Below are positions 5,711 through 5,767 of a DNA stretch of 5,767 bases, piece by piece. A program made the position numbers and the translations under genes. Positions within the stretch are counted from its first letter, which is position 1; each line of letters starts with the position of its first letter. The DNA comes from an uncultured Polyangiaceae bacterium (GTDB taxonomy: Bacteria; Myxococcota_A; Polyangia; Polyangiales; Houyiibacteriaceae), in NCBI GenBank assembly GCA_947259605.1, contig CAMYMX010000261.1, forward strand, positions 1-5,767, given 5' to 3'. Under the pieces are notes generated by a model. That model worked only from the letters and a program-made list of their open reading frames with translations. It was not told where the DNA came from and searched no databases.

Positions 5711-5736
5711 GGCAGCGTCGTGCGGCTTGTGCTGCC
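5711..5736. repeat. Short inverted repeat GGCAGC/GCTGCC
   Basis: GGCAGC at 5711-5716 and GCTGCC at 5731-5736 are perfect complements with a 14-base loop, lying between the two guanine-run clusters. It has no U tract and no known motif. It may contribute to a structured region but could easily be chance. Confidence 0.25.
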
Positions 5737-5746
5737 GCGGGTGTTT

Positions 5747-5767
5747 GGGGGGCGGGGGGTGGGTGGG
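5747..5767 (+). other. G-quadruplex-forming motif 2, at the window edge
   Basis: Runs of G6, G6, G3 and G3 are separated by single-base loops (C, T, T). Single-base loops are the arrangement known to form the most stable quadruplexes. The motif runs into the window edge, so more G runs may follow. It lies about 165 bases upstream of the proposed DUF2723 start. Confidence 0.6.

Noticed and set aside
5607..5767. Plus-strand frame from an ATG at 5607, open to the edge, with a Cys/Gly-rich end
   Set aside because: There is no Shine-Dalgarno, the composition is set by the guanine runs, and the ATG overlaps the proposed promoter of the opposite gene.

Overview
The window looks like an ordinary chromosomal housekeeping segment from a GC-rich Gram-negative bacterium. 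A lipobox lipoprotein, a ClpB-type disaggregase and a polytopic DUF2723/TMEM260-type membrane protein together would suit a myxobacterium or another delta-type proteobacterium. That placement is inference; no marker here fixes the taxon. I see no IS element, CRISPR array, tRNA, rRNA or phage gene.

Layout, left to right. (1) Positions 2-211 (+) hold the C-terminal end of an unrecognised gene cut by the window edge. (2) rpsU, ribosomal protein S21 (455-228, minus), converges on it, with one hairpin at 196-224 in the junction. (3) A 111-base spacer (456-566) holds small GC-rich hairpins and a clear Shine-Dalgarno for rpsU. (4) clpB (3176-567, minus) encodes a complete 869-residue protein with every AAA+ motif intact. 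(5) A 75-base divergent spacer separates clpB from a plus-strand lipoprotein gene (3252-3737). It holds a plausible clpB promoter and an inverted repeat that places the clpB start codon in the loop of an 8-bp stem. (6) The lipoprotein gene converges on a large DUF2723 membrane-protein gene (5582-3747, minus), and both stop codons lie in opposite arms of a single perfect hairpin (3734-3750). (7) The last ~185 bases (5583-5767) have no convincing gene. They hold a weak promoter candidate and two guanine-run clusters that fit the G-quadruplex pattern on the plus strand.

Functionally, clpB (protein disaggregation) and rpsU (translation initiation) lie in the same direction and could be partly co-transcribed. 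The lipoprotein and the DUF2723 protein both belong to the envelope, but they are convergent, so they are not an operon. No new defence or mobile system is visible. The most interesting signals are regulatory: the hairpin/operator-like repeat at the clpB start, a possible internal GTG start in clpB matching the one used in E. coli, stop codons built into shared hairpins at both convergent junctions, and the G-run cluster at the right edge.
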